51,986 nucleotides of DNA from JBDTVS01 sp040007095 (GCA_040007095.1 JBDTVS010000179.1:1-51986); one strand, 5' to 3'. Shown: positions 25,252 to 33,413, counted from the first letter of the stretch. Translations and numbers: made by a program. The notes: a model not told the origin generated them from the letters alone.

Positions 25252-25563
25252 TCACACGACGGCCGCTTCGGCGGCCTCATAGGCTTGCAAGACGAGATCG
25301 CGTACGGCGTTCTGCGCCGCCGTATCAACGATCGGCCGCAGCAAGGCAAAGCTACGCCGCTCGCCGTTGACGTTGTATTGCCGAGCGGGGAACGTCACGT
25401 TATAGCCAGTGGCACCTCGGCGCTGCCACACCGAGAATCCAATGAGCTTCAGGCCTTCGAGCGGGCCGGCCGTGAAGTGGAGTTCTGCGTCCGCGAGTTT
25501 CCCCGGAGGGTTACCTTTCTCGTTCAGCGCGATCGTGACGGTGATGTCGGTCGTTGGAGTCAT
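25252..25563 (-). CDS. SpoVG-like small protein
   Basis: A 103-residue protein with GAGGA 5 bases before ATG 25563. The central pattern LIGFSVWQRRGATGYNVTFP, then ARQYNVNGE, then FALLRPIVD and a final helix AVRDLVLQAYE resembles the SpoVG fold (strands, FPSR-like segment, HPI-like segment, terminal helix). SpoVG proteins bind nucleic acids and act as regulators. Versions on mobile elements are of unknown role. The match is by pattern, so I give moderate confidence to the family but high confidence that the gene is real. Confidence 0.6.
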   Translation of the reverse strand: MTPTTDITVTIALNEKGNPPGKLADAELHFTAGPLEGLKLIGFSVWQRRGATGYNVTFPARQYNVNGERRSFALLRPIVDTAAQNAVRDLVLQAYEAAEAAVV

Positions 25564-26050
25564 CTGGTCCTCGCTTTCAAAGCCCGCGTGATTGCGGTTC
25601 CTTCGCCTCCAGAGGAACCGCTACGTGGGCGCGCGAGGACGCCTGCCCGGATCAGACGCAGGACCAGCGTGCAGTGACAGGTGGTTCTGGACCTGGCGCG
25701 AGACGCGCAGGCCGGAGACGGAGGGCAGGAAGATGGAGACGACCGGCAACCGAGAGACGTGCACGGGAAGCCCGCTTGGTCGTCGGTCGCACGGATTGCC
25801 GGCCGTGGTTAGCGGCGGGTCGAGGGTCTGTGCTGCGGCGCCTCAGCGTGGCCATCACGGCGTCACCTCGCAGACGGCAGCGCACGTTCAAGAAGGCTCA
25901 ACAAGATTCGCGGAGCACGAATCGGCGCGCCAATTTAGCGTGTCGTCTCGAGACCAGGGCGGCTAGCGGAATGATGTGGCCATGTTCAAAACCGGCGACC
26001 ACGACAGCTGTAGCAGTGTAATGTTTCTTGACGACGTCGGGGGGTGACGC
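25564..26050. other. 487-bp intergenic, nothing recognised
   Basis: This region separates the divergent SpoVG-like and ZAS-like genes, so it should hold both promoters. Reading frames here have poor codon composition. I see no strong repeats or RNA genes. Confidence 0.4.
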
Positions 26051-26443
26051 ATGGCCTATCAGCAGCCGCGAATACCAGTATCCAGAGAGCGGAAGATGCG
26101 AGCTTTCTGGAATCGATCTTTCCACGTCCGTACAACGACCGATCGCCGACTCGCCGCTGCACACCCTAATCCCGAGCGTGCTGGCTGTCCGAGTCTCTGG
26201 CTCCTGTTCGCTGCCGGTCTTAACCACCTGCCCGATGGCCACCCGACTTACGCACACTTGACCGAATGCTCGCCGTGCTATCGCGAAGCACGAGGCATTC
26301 AGCAGACGCAGTCCGGGCTCGACACGTGGCGGTTTCGCCTGTCCAAGGCCATTCGGCTCCACGTGCTCCGCACAGTCCGCCGTTGGAGGGACGCGGAATC
26401 GCGACGTTCGGGCGGGTTACTGCATCAACACGGGTCGCGATGA
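26051..26443 (+). CDS. ZAS-like zinc-finger protein, soluble form
   Basis: A 130-residue protein with the same C-x22-H-x3-C-x2-C motif as the proteins at the left edge and at 20299 (GCPSLW...YAHLTECSPC, spacing identical). A basic tail follows (LSKAIRLHVLRTVRRW) instead of a membrane segment. No sigma factor gene lies next to it. It may be a free zinc-binding regulator that borrows the anti-sigma domain. The start ATG 26051 follows a G-rich stretch; a later start is possible without losing the motif. Confidence 0.5.
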   Translation: MAYQQPRIPVSRERKMRAFWNRSFHVRTTTDRRLAAAHPNPERAGCPSLWLLFAAGLNHLPDGHPTYAHLTECSPCYREARGIQQTQSGLDTWRFRLSKAIRLHVLRTVRRWRDAESRRSGGLLHQHGSR

Positions 26444-26775
26444 CAGCATGTTGAGTCTCCCTCGGACGACACGCGTGGCGCGCGCATGTGGTCAAGGCTT
26501 TCGAAGTATGGACCCGTCGACCGATGTGGCAGCCCTACGGGGATTATCCGGTAGCTGTTGAACGCGGCGGCTCCGCACTGGGTCGTAATGGACGTTCCGG
26601 AACAGATTTATGAGGTCAAGGCGATGGCCTGAACTTGCCGCTTCTGTTCTGATCGTCGTTTATCAGATGGCTGTCGATCGGATCCGGTCCACTACGGTTC
26701 GAGATTTGGCCGGCACCTGGGAATCGAGGCCACACGGATGCGTCAACGGATGTTGATCTACAGTGGCCGGACGTC
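26444..26775. other. 332-bp intergenic, nothing recognised
   Basis: No convincing gene or repeat is visible. The base composition is lower in GC than in neighbouring genes. It presumably holds the promoter of the TOPRIM gene, which has no strong ribosome binding site. Confidence 0.35.
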
Positions 26776-27693
26776 ATGGACCCTGAACTGGACGCCTTTA
26801 AGACCGACATCGACCTCCGATTGTTCGCCGCTTCCCTCGGCTACGCCCTGGATGCCAAAGAAAGCTGGCGCGCGTCCGCCGTCATGCGCGCCGGCCCCGA
26901 CAAGGTAATCATCAAGCGCGACACCGACGGGCACTACATCTATTGCTCCGTCCGCGACCCCGCTGACAACGGCACCATCATCGATTTTATCCAACGCCGC
27001 CAGCATCTCTCCCTCGGCGAGGTGCGCAAGCAGCTGCGCCGCTGGATCGGCGCGCCTCCTCCCCTTCCCGTCTGGCCATCGCTTGTCATCAGCGGCAAAG
27101 ATCGCCTCCAGGTCGACATCGCCTACGCCAAGACCAAACCGCTGGTGCGCAGCCCCTATCTGGAAAGTCGGGGGATCTCCGACATTATTAGCTCCACCCG
27201 CTTTCAGGAGCGGATTCGCATCGACTATCGGGCTAACCTCATTTTTCGGCACGACGATCTCCAGGGAGACCTCTGCGGTTTTGAGAAAAAAAATCAGGGT
27301 TATACCGGATTCGCCGAGAGTGGCGAGAAGGGCCTCTGGCGTAGCCACGACTTCCCTGACGACATAAGGATTGTCTTTACCGAGAGCGCGATCGACGCCC
27401 TTTCGCACGCCCAGCTGTTTCCGGACCCGAGCGCTCGATACCGCAGTTTCGGCGGTGGTCTGAACCCCAAACAACCCGAGCTCATCGCCGCACACATTCG
27501 GGCTCTCCCAGTGGGTATCGAAGTCGTGGCGGCGGTGGACGCCGATGCCGCAGGCGACGACTTTGCGGCCATCATCGCTCGGCAATGCTCGCCGCTGTAT
27601 CTGTTCCGTCGACACAGCCCTGTCGAGGGCGATTGGAACGATGTCCTCAAGGGGACCCTTCCCTTTCCTGCTGCCCGAGGGAGGTTGAATTGA
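26776..27693 (+). CDS. DUF3991/TOPRIM-domain protein, primase-related
   Basis: A 305-residue protein. The N-terminal about 110 residues resemble a primase zinc-finger-type domain without the cysteines (VIIKRDTDGHYIYCSVRD, GTIIDFIQRR). The next part is DUF3991-like (SPYLESRGIS...FQERIRID). The C-terminal TOPRIM domain has the acidic residues FTESAIDAL and VVAAVDADAAGDDF. TOPRIM proteins of this type are common on plasmids and are thought to act in priming or DNA processing at replication or transfer. It lies just before the origin iterons, which fits a replication role. The start is chosen as the first ATG of the good-composition frame; it has no clear ribosome binding site. Confidence 0.75.
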   Translation: MDPELDAFKTDIDLRLFAASLGYALDAKESWRASAVMRAGPDKVIIKRDTDGHYIYCSVRDPADNGTIIDFIQRRQHLSLGEVRKQLRRWIGAPPPLPVWPSLVISGKDRLQVDIAYAKTKPLVRSPYLESRGISDIISSTRFQERIRIDYRANLIFRHDDLQGDLCGFEKKNQGYTGFAESGEKGLWRSHDFPDDIRIVFTESAIDALSHAQLFPDPSARYRSFGGGLNPKQPELIAAHIRALPVGIEVVAAVDADAAGDDFAAIIARQCSPLYLFRRHSPVEGDWNDVLKGTLPFPAARGRLN

Positions 27694-27810
27694 GTTTCGA
27701 ACGTTGGGGTTCGCCGCAGATTCCTACCGCCTTTCCTACGGCGTGGTGAGATATGCACAGGCAGTGGCGAGGTACCTATCAGGAGGGTTATAGGATCTTA
27801 TATAGGATTG

Positions 27811-28187
27811 CGTCATAAACTCCCCGTGCAAAGCATTGAGGTTATTGGATTTGGTGTCATAAAGTCACCGTGGATACCGTCACAAAGTCCCTGTTGATAA
27901 TCTCGGCAATTCACACGGGTTTGTGGAAATGTTCTGTCACCAACTACCCGTAATTTCGGCGAAGCTGCGTCACCGCAAATGCGTAGGGATTGTTGGTGGT
28001 TTCTGATATGAAAGGCGGGTCGGTTTCGAGGCCGGTTCCGTCACAAACCACCCGTCGTTTTTCGGGGGAATAGCGTCACAAACTACCCGCTGTTCAGGCC
28101 ACCCGAGTCCACGTCACAAACTACCCGTCCGCGATGAACACCGTGAACGGATGGGCTGCAGACCGCCAAGGCGTCACAAACTACCCG
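27811..28187. repeat. oriV: origin of replication with eight iterons (oriV)
   Basis: A 16-bp iteron, consensus CGTCACAAACTACCCG, occurs eight times in the same orientation: 27811, 27855, 27878, 27935 (degenerate copies), 28039 (one mismatch) and 28074, 28112 and 28172 (three identical). The last lies 4 bp from the 3' end of repA. A DnaA-box-like TGTTGATAA (one mismatch to TGTGGATAA) is at 27892-27900, and an AT-rich stretch lies at 27787-27810, suitable for strand opening. Iterons next to a RepA gene define the replication origin of plasmids of this type. The copies far from repA are weaker, which may tune copy number. Confidence 0.9.
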
Positions 28188-28191
28188 CAAT

Positions 28192-29190
28192 TTAGGGGCC
28201 GAGCTGGATCGGTTTTTTGCGAACCGGCGGGGCGGAATGATGGAGACAGAGCCCTCCCGCGTCGTGGTCGAGCTTGGCGTCAGGATATTGCATCTGGACA
28301 TCCTTGAGGGTCTTCAGAAAGACCTTGCGCCATTGGCGGATCTGTTTGTAGCCACTACCAAATTGTTGGTGGAGCCGCGCCCATGCCACTCTGTAGGGCT
28401 TGCCGGGCGGGACGCGCCATAGCCGTTGCGCGAGCCATGAATAGGCATCAAGGGCCATGGCGCTGTGCGAGAGCGCCGCGATCGCGCGCTGGTCGAGCGG
28501 AACGGCGTGTTTGGTGAGGTCTTCGAAATAATCTGTCGTCAATTCAATGGTGCCGGGCCACAAGACGCGCTGGTTCGCGTTTTTCGTGAACCACAGGTCG
28601 ATGAATTTGACGATCGGAAGGTTGGCATGAGGCGTCCAGCCGGTTTCTGCTGACAGGCCGGGATCCGCCGACGCCATGCTGATTTTTGCTTGGGCAAGAG
28701 CGGAGAGCTGTTGCTTGAATTTCTGGATCTCGTCACCGTTGGGATCCCTCCTCTGCAACTGGCGGAGGAAGGCCGTCATACTGTTTTCCACTTCGATGAT
28801 TGGGGACCGGGTCCTGATGGCCTCGCTGTTGAGGTACATGAGGATCAGGCGAGCCTTCGGACCGAATGGCAGAGGAAGCTCGACCCATTGCTGTTTTTCC
28901 CGGTCGTATGCCTCCCCCGCCTGAACAAGCAGCATCACGTTGCCGTTTTGGGCCTCCCAGCGACGCAGTGGGGTGCGACGGTACGGCAGACTGGTTTGAC
29001 AGAGAACGGAGTGCTGGAAGGCGATGTCCTCGGGCCGACCATCGCGGATAGCTTCGGCCGCTTCAATCATGCGGTTCTGAATATTTGATAGTGATTTGGG
29101 AGACTGGAGGGCTGGGAGCTGGCGCTCCAGTCCTGGCAACAGGTTTGAGATCGACACAAGACCGCTGATCTTCCGCTCGTCCTGGCTCAT
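28192..29190 (-). CDS. repA: RepA replication initiator
   Basis: A 332-residue initiator resembling the plasmid-encoded RepA family with winged-helix domains: SVLCQTSLPYRRTPLRRWEA at about 63-82, PFGPKARLILMYLNSEAI in the first winged helix, and KPYRVAWARLHQQFGSGYKQ in the second. It would bind the iterons that begin 4 bp after its stop and recruit the host replication machinery. The ATG at 29190 has no ribosome binding site; a TATAAC sequence ends only 2 bases before it, so the mRNA may be nearly leaderless. Octamer repeats and a hairpin in front of the gene suggest repression by the partition partner. Confidence 0.87.
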   Translation of the reverse strand: MSQDERKISGLVSISNLLPGLERQLPALQSPKSLSNIQNRMIEAAEAIRDGRPEDIAFQHSVLCQTSLPYRRTPLRRWEAQNGNVMLLVQAGEAYDREKQQWVELPLPFGPKARLILMYLNSEAIRTRSPIIEVENSMTAFLRQLQRRDPNGDEIQKFKQQLSALAQAKISMASADPGLSAETGWTPHANLPIVKFIDLWFTKNANQRVLWPGTIELTTDYFEDLTKHAVPLDQRAIAALSHSAMALDAYSWLAQRLWRVPPGKPYRVAWARLHQQFGSGYKQIRQWRKVFLKTLKDVQMQYPDAKLDHDAGGLCLHHSAPPVRKKPIQLGP

Positions 29191-29210
29191 GCGTTATATG
29201 TGAGACTTCG

Positions 29211-29230
29211 GCAGCGTTTTCAGCCGCTGC
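29211..29230. promoter_or_regulatory. hairpin upstream of repA
   Basis: GCAGCG (29211-29216) and CGCTGC (29225-29230) form a perfect 6-bp stem around an 8-base loop, 20 bp before the repA start. It could be part of the repA operator or an mRNA element. Confidence 0.5.
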
Positions 29231-29234
29231 GCAT

Positions 29235-29274
29235 GGAATTTCGACATTTCAATATGCCAGAATGTCGGCATGCC
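29235..29274. repeat. octamer cluster upstream of repA
   Basis: Five consecutive 8-bp units in one register: ggaatttc, gacatttc, aatatgcc, agaatgtc, ggcatgcc. The first two carry the ATTTC core, and the later ones include an inverted-looking unit. The same units form the long array at 30295-30462, so the DNA-binding partner encoded at 29277-29651 probably also binds here and controls repA. Confidence 0.7.
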
Positions 29275-29276
29275 AG

Positions 29277-29651
29277 CTATTTACGTTGACGCCTATTCCA
29301 GGCGGCCAGAACTCTCTCTACATGGTCGGAAAAATCGGGCGTTTTGGCGGGATTCGCATTCTGCGTTCTCAGGTGGGCAAGGGCTTCCAGCCATGTTTCG
29401 GTCCGGATGCGCACGAAGGTTTGCCGATACTCAGGGTCACTGCGCTTCCCTGCTGGCCGTCCCGGACCTTTCCGTGACGCAGTTCGCACTGCGGGTGGCA
29501 GTTCGAGGATGGGGGGCGGCTCGAGAACGGCCGTTCCGACTTCCCTGTCTAGCGTGCCTTCATCCTGCGTCACCCCTTGCGTCGCGGCCGCTCTTGAGCG
29601 CTTGAGCTCGCCCACGAAGTCGGCAATGCCAGTACTGCGGCGTTCGCTCAT
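29277..29651 (-). CDS. small centromere-binding partition partner (RHH type)
   Basis: A 124-residue protein whose start overlaps the parA stop by 4 bp. The N-terminal half is flexible and basic, as in ParG and Omega-type partners that stimulate ParA. The C-terminal half (RQTFVRIRTETWLEALAHLR, then FSDHVERVLAAW) has the strand-helix-helix pattern of ribbon-helix-helix proteins. Such proteins bind arrays of short repeats, and two 8-bp arrays flank this operon. It is therefore the likely centromere-binding protein and a repressor of both the par and repA promoters. Confidence 0.72.
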   Translation of the reverse strand: MSERRSTGIADFVGELKRSRAAATQGVTQDEGTLDREVGTAVLEPPPILELPPAVRTASRKGPGRPAGKRSDPEYRQTFVRIRTETWLEALAHLRTQNANPAKTPDFSDHVERVLAAWNRRQRK

Positions 29652-30274
29652 GCCGGAACCTCCTTGCCTTCGAGCGCGGCGACCATTTCGATAGCGACAG
29701 CCTCATACGCCTTCCAGCCGCGTGCGGCGCTATCGTCGGTCACCGCGTTGACAACCACTCCTTGCGAGGCGGCTCGACGGAAGGCTTTCAGCTGCGGGAT
29801 TTCAGCAGCAAACACCGCGACCCCCGCACCTGTTAGTTCCGTCCGTAGCTCGCGGGCATCGTCTCCAGAGCCCTGTGGCGGAACCATCGCCAGGAGAATG
29901 CGGTACTTCACGCCAGGGATGTTGTTGAGTTCACCGAGGGCTTGGACGAGCGCATGGGTATCGAGGGCACCTGGCGTGGTTGGTATCACGAGCATGTCGC
30001 AATTTTGCGCGAGCGCTTTGAAATCGTCTTCACCCGGTCGCGCCTCGGTATCGAGGACCAGATGTTCATACTCGCGAGATTTTCGAGCAGTCTCGCGGAT
30101 ATCGGCGACTTCGAAAGGTAGTGTTTTTCTTCTGTTCCACGCGTGCATTGCAGAGCGGTTCGGATCGCCATCCAGAAGAACGGTCGGCGCTTTACCGTGA
30201 AGATAGGCGGCCAGATGAATAGCAGTGGTGGTTTTGGCGACCCCGCCCTTGAAATTTGCGACGGTGACAATCAT
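29648..30274 (-). CDS. parA: ParA partition ATPase
   Basis: A 208-residue Walker-type ATPase. The deviant Walker A is KGGVAKTTT at 9-17. It is followed by VLLDGDPNRSA (switch I), HLVLDTEARP and MLVIPTTPGALDTHALVQAL, the usual ParA order. The size is that of the short, type Ib ParA without an N-terminal HTH, consistent with regulation by the partner protein instead. It segregates plasmid copies using the nucleoid as a matrix. Confidence 0.92.
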   Translation of the reverse strand: MIVTVANFKGGVAKTTTAIHLAAYLHGKAPTVLLDGDPNRSAMHAWNRRKTLPFEVADIRETARKSREYEHLVLDTEARPGEDDFKALAQNCDMLVIPTTPGALDTHALVQALGELNNIPGVKYRILLAMVPPQGSGDDARELRTELTGAGVAVFAAEIPQLKAFRRAASQGVVVNAVTDDSAARGWKAYEAVAIEMVAALEGKEVPA

Positions 30275-30285
30275 TTAGAAAAACG

Positions 30286-30314
30286 ATAATAACCGTAATT
30301 TCAGCATTTCGCAA
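30286..30314 (-). promoter_or_regulatory. candidate par promoter
   Basis: On the minus strand TTGCGA (30314-30309) and TATTAT (30291-30286) are spaced by 17 bp and lie 11 bp before the parA ATG, so the transcript would have almost no leader. The -35 element overlaps the second and third octamers, so binding there would block transcription. Confidence 0.6.
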
Positions 30315-30462
30315 GGTCGACATTTCGGCTAGCCAGACTTTTAGACATTCACTATTTCAGGATTACAACATTTCATAATTACGACATTCTGGACTTCTGA
30401 TATTTCGCATGTGCGGAATCCCAATATTTCGACATCGTGGTATTTCAGAATTCCGAAATACC
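30295..30462. repeat. parS: parS-like centromere: 21 octamers in strict 8-bp register
   Basis: From 30295 to 30462 the sequence divides into 21 consecutive 8-bp units. Eight have the form NNNATTTC (units starting 30295, 30303, 30319, 30351, 30367, 30399, 30423, 30439), and most others are one or two changes from GACATTTC. The array ends with an inverted repeat GGTATTTC/GAAATACC (30439-30446 and 30455-30462, spacer agaattcc). The region is strongly AT-rich compared with its surroundings. Repeat arrays of 7-8 bp are the centromeres of RHH-type partition systems. Confidence 0.82.
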
Positions 30463-30651
30463 AATGAAAGATGGAGTCGGACTAAACGCGGCGTCAACGC
30501 CAACCGCCAACTGCCGTCAGTCGTTTGAATGTTCGCTCAAGAACAGCCGTGAATCGATGCCGGACGGGGAAGTCGCGACGATCGTGCGGTCGCCCCGTTG
30601 TCGAGTCCACCGATCAGGCTTCGTCGGGTTCGTTGTTCGCTCCGGCTGCAA

Positions 30652-30790
30652 CTACTGCCGGGCGCCATGACGAATGTGCAGAATGTAGACCGTTTCACTA
30701 TTGATCGTGAACAGCACGCGATAACGCCTGTAGATTGCATAGGTCCGTTGGGTGATGAGTCCAATGGGCCCTCGACCTGCGAGCCCCTTC
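30652..30790 (-). pseudogene. decayed C-terminal copy of a ParE-type toxin
   Basis: A frame ending at TAG 30652-30654 encodes YRRYRVLFTINSETVYILHI followed by RHGARQ, nearly identical to the end of the complete toxin at 30818-31132. The 5' half is missing or unrecognisable. The repeated DNA begins near 30596 and 30799 and is offset by about 203 bp, so it arose by a local duplication. A substitution has created a stop immediately after RHGARQ, whereas the intact gene reads on for 13 more residues. Confidence 0.6.
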
Positions 30791-30817
30791 GAGCGTCTCG
30801 TTGTCGAGTTCACGACG

Positions 30818-31132
30818 TCAGGGTTCGTTGGGTTCGTCGTTCGCTTCCGGTTGCAATCGCTGCCTGGCCCCATGACGAATGTGCAGGATGTAGACCGTAT
30901 CGAGCGTGATCGTGAACAGCACGCGATAGCGCCCATAAACCAACTGCCGAATCTCGAGTTCTGCGCCGCTCTCTGGGGCGAGCGGGCACCGCTGGGGAAA
31001 CTGCTCGAGGGCCCGCGCCGCCTGTAAGAATCCGCGATGCCACTCAGCGGCGCGCGCGGGGGAGTCGTCCTGAATGTGTTGATAGATGGCTTGGAGGTCG
31101 GCGTCTGCGAGTGCGGTGATCTCAACCTTCAT
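30818..31132 (-). CDS. parE: ParE/RelE-family toxin
   Basis: A 104-residue toxin with the pattern MKVEITALADADLQAIYQHI at the start, a central RQLVYGRYRVLFTI and a final TVYILHIRHGAR, characteristic of the ParE/RelE superfamily. ParE members poison gyrase and RelE members cut mRNA; which applies here cannot be told. The start overlaps the antitoxin gene by 11 bp. The C-terminus is Glu/Pro/Asn-rich and longer than usual. Confidence 0.85.
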   Translation of the reverse strand: MKVEITALADADLQAIYQHIQDDSPARAAEWHRGFLQAARALEQFPQRCPLAPESGAELEIRQLVYGRYRVLFTITLDTVYILHIRHGARQRLQPEANDEPNEP

Positions 31133-31403
31133 GGCGGCGGACGAGATCCTCGAGCGCGTCGGCGAGGGGGCGCGTCCGCCCCGCCTTGACGTCCTCGAGG
31201 CCACGGCGGATGCCCTCGAGCGCCTCCGCGCGCTGGACGGTGTCGAGCAGGGTCTGATACGCCTCGGCGTCCTGGACGACGACTTCGGCACGGCCGTTGA
31301 CGGTGAGCACCTGGGGCCGGCCGGTCTCCTTTAACCGCTTCAGGTGGGCCTTGGTATGCCGCTGGAAGTCGGTGAGCGGGAGGATCTCTTTGAGGTCAAT
31401 CAT
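31122..31403 (-). CDS. Phd/YefM-type antitoxin
   Basis: A 93-residue antitoxin: the N-terminal DNA-binding part has ILPLTDFQRHTKAHLKRLKE, then the family stretch RPQVLTVNGRAEVVVQDAEA, and a toxin-binding C-terminal helix. It should neutralise the downstream ParE-type toxin and repress the operon. There is no ribosome binding site before ATG 31403; a CATAAT sequence lies just upstream, so a leaderless transcript is possible. Confidence 0.85.
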   Translation of the reverse strand: MIDLKEILPLTDFQRHTKAHLKRLKETGRPQVLTVNGRAEVVVQDAEAYQTLLDTVQRAEALEGIRRGLEDVKAGRTRPLADALEDLVRRHEG

Positions 31404-31591
31404 GGATTATGCTTGGTTACATTGAATTGACTGCGAATAAGATGGTGGCAGAAGCGGCGTGGAAACGCAATGCGCACGCGCGTGAGGCCGACAGAGCACC
31501 CTCAGCGCGGCGCGACGGCGCTCCACTGAGCTGTGGATGCGCGGCAGGGGAGTGGGCGGGCTCACAGCGGCGCAGCAGGGGAGGTGACGCG

Positions 31592-32296
31592 ATGACGACG
31601 GAGAGGGCGATCACGGTTATACGCGAGGCGCAGCGCGTCGTTCGGGAGCGGCCGTCGGTCGCACCGGCCGTCGCATGGGATATCCTCGCGGCGGCCGGTG
31701 CGACGCTGGCCGCGCGGATTGTCGAGCAGGACGCGGAATGGGAGCGGGAGCGCGCGCGAGCCGGATGGCCAGTCGGGTGCACCGCCCCAATCCCGCATCT
31801 CCAGGATGCGTTGACAGATCGGATGGCGCTCAGTGACGCCGTGAACGTGGCGCGCGTGCTCGCCGACGCCGGCCTGCTGGACAAGCGCGACCAGCGGGAG
31901 TTGTTGGACGCGGCGGGGGCGCTGGTGCTCTATGTCGAGCAGCGCGACCGCCAGTTACAGACCGCCCGCACGCTCGTACAGGCGGCGGCCCGGGCCGACG
32001 CGCCCCGTGTCGAGGGCGATGTGATCGTGAGCGGACACGACGCGGGTGGGCGTCGGGACTTTCTGCAGGGCACACCGATCCACGCCGGCGAACGGCTGTA
32101 TCTCCTGATGGCGTTCGGGTGGATGCCGGTGCGGTACGAATCGAAGGGGGCCGCCGGCGCCTCGCTCGTGTACCTCAGCTTGCCCGGCGTGGGGAAGGAG
32201 ATCGGGATCGCGATTCCGTCGACGGCGCGGTTCGCGTGGCCGTCCGAGATCCAGGGGCTCCCCGAACGGTTTGACGCGGGTCGGTGGGGCGGCTAA
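31592..32296 (+). CDS. hypothetical protein (234 aa)
   Basis: I chose ATG 31592 because GGAGG lies 8 bases upstream. The N-terminal half is helical (EAQRVVRERPSVAPAVAWDI; later ELLDAAGALVLYVEQRDRQL). The C-terminal half looks beta-rich (ERLYLLMAFGWMPVRYESKG, VYLSLPGVGKEIGIAIP). It has very high GC at third positions. I do not recognise a family. It lies alone between a toxin-antitoxin pair and a broken recombinase, a typical position for an accessory gene. Confidence 0.65.
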   Translation: MTTERAITVIREAQRVVRERPSVAPAVAWDILAAAGATLAARIVEQDAEWERERARAGWPVGCTAPIPHLQDALTDRMALSDAVNVARVLADAGLLDKRDQRELLDAAGALVLYVEQRDRQLQTARTLVQAAARADAPRVEGDVIVSGHDAGGRRDFLQGTPIHAGERLYLLMAFGWMPVRYESKGAAGASLVYLSLPGVGKEIGIAIPSTARFAWPSEIQGLPERFDAGRWGG

Positions 32297-32795
32297 TTTC
32301 CCGCCGCCCACAACAGGTGCGTCGACGTGGCCGGGCGCGCCAGAGCCAGCGGGGAAGTCGACGGGGACCACCGACAGGGTGGGGCAGCCTTGGCGGGTTG
32401 CGGACGGCGACCGCGGCTGCGAGGCCCCCATAACCCGCTTTCCGGGATCCACTGGGCACCGCCTCACAGCCGCACTCGCTTATCGTCGTAACTCACACTT
32501 GTACAAGGCGTTTCATCCAATTACACTGACGGGGAATGTAGGAGATTGCCTGTACAGTCCGGATGGTGATCTTGGGTTGTCCTGGACGCTATCGGCGAGC
32601 AGGCGCTCAATCGCGATTTCGTCACTCGCGGAGTTCACCTCGTCATTCCGCGGGAGGCGCGGATCGCTGGCCTGTCGCGCTTCTGATGGACACGATGTCG
32701 TCGACTTGCCGCGCGCGTGACGATAGAGCCGAACCGGCCCGCGCATCGATCTCATGCGCTGTGCACGGGAGTGTCGGCCCAGGAGAGGCCACCGG
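32297..32795. other. 499-bp intergenic with a gene fragment
   Basis: A short plus-strand frame 32570-32686 (VVLDAIGEQALNRDFVTRGV, ending in GLSRF) has coding-like composition, but a stop at 32567 precedes it and no start is visible, so it is probably the end of a lost gene. Upstream, palindromes CTTGTACAAG (32498-32507) and CTGTACAG (32550-32557) lie 52 bp apart. TTGTAC and TACACT with 17 bp between them (32499-32527) make a weak promoter. Confidence 0.35.
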
Positions 32796-33299
32796 ATGAC
32801 CGAAGGCTTGAGCCGCCGTGGAGGAGTGCCGACGCTCACGGCAACTGGGGCGATCACGCTGCCGTCGGTCATCGTGGACGCAGGGCCGATGGCCAGCGCG
32901 CGCTTCCTGGAGTTCTTCGCCGGCCAGATTGCGAACGCACAAACGCGCGGCGCGTATGCGCGCGCGGCCGGCCAGTTTCTCGCGTGGTGCGACGAGCGCC
33001 GGCTCAGGCTCCGAGATATCGGCCCACTCCACGTCGCCACCTACATCCGCTCGCATTCGGGCGCAGCCCCGACCGTGAAGCAGCATCTGGCCGCGATTCG
33101 CGTTCTCTGTGATTGGCTCGTCGTCTCGCAGATCCTCCCGATAAATCCGGCCGCGTCGGTCCGGGGCCCGAAGCACGTCGTGACGAAGGGCTCGACGCCC
33201 GTGCTGACCGCCGCCGAGACGCGCGCGCTCCTCGACGCCATCGACACCCGCACGATCGTCGGCCTGCGCGATCGCGCCCTGATCGGCGTCATGGTGTGA
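32796..33299 (+). pseudogene. truncated tyrosine recombinase (N-terminal half only)
   Basis: ATG 32796 has AGGAGAGG upstream. The 167 residues contain the SAM-like core-binding domain (LEFFAGQIANAQTRGAYARA, APTVKQHLAAIRVLCDWLVV) and the start of the catalytic domain (GLRDRALIGVMV), then stop. The intact relative at 38951 continues YTFGRVGAVTHMR with the first catalytic Arg. Thus all catalytic residues are missing. Sequence after 33299 is unrelated: on the other strand AAAGGAG and an ATG at 33313 begin a reading frame that is cut off after a few codons, so 33300 is probably a recombination junction. Confidence 0.75.
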
Positions 33300-33413
33300 C
33301 TTGTGCGTTTCATGGCGGTCTCCTTTGTATTTCCGGGCGTCCTGTTCTGGTTCGCCCTCCTGCCCGTATAGGCGTAAAATCCGGTCCGCAGGGATCAATC
33401 GAGCGTGGCCTCC

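Noticed and set aside
27811..28187. Possible CRISPR-like repeats
   Set aside because: Repeats are 16 bp, unevenly spaced and next to repA; they are iterons.
30295..30462. Possible CRISPR array
   Set aside because: The units are 8 bp, contiguous and lack spacers, so this is a protein-binding array, not CRISPR.
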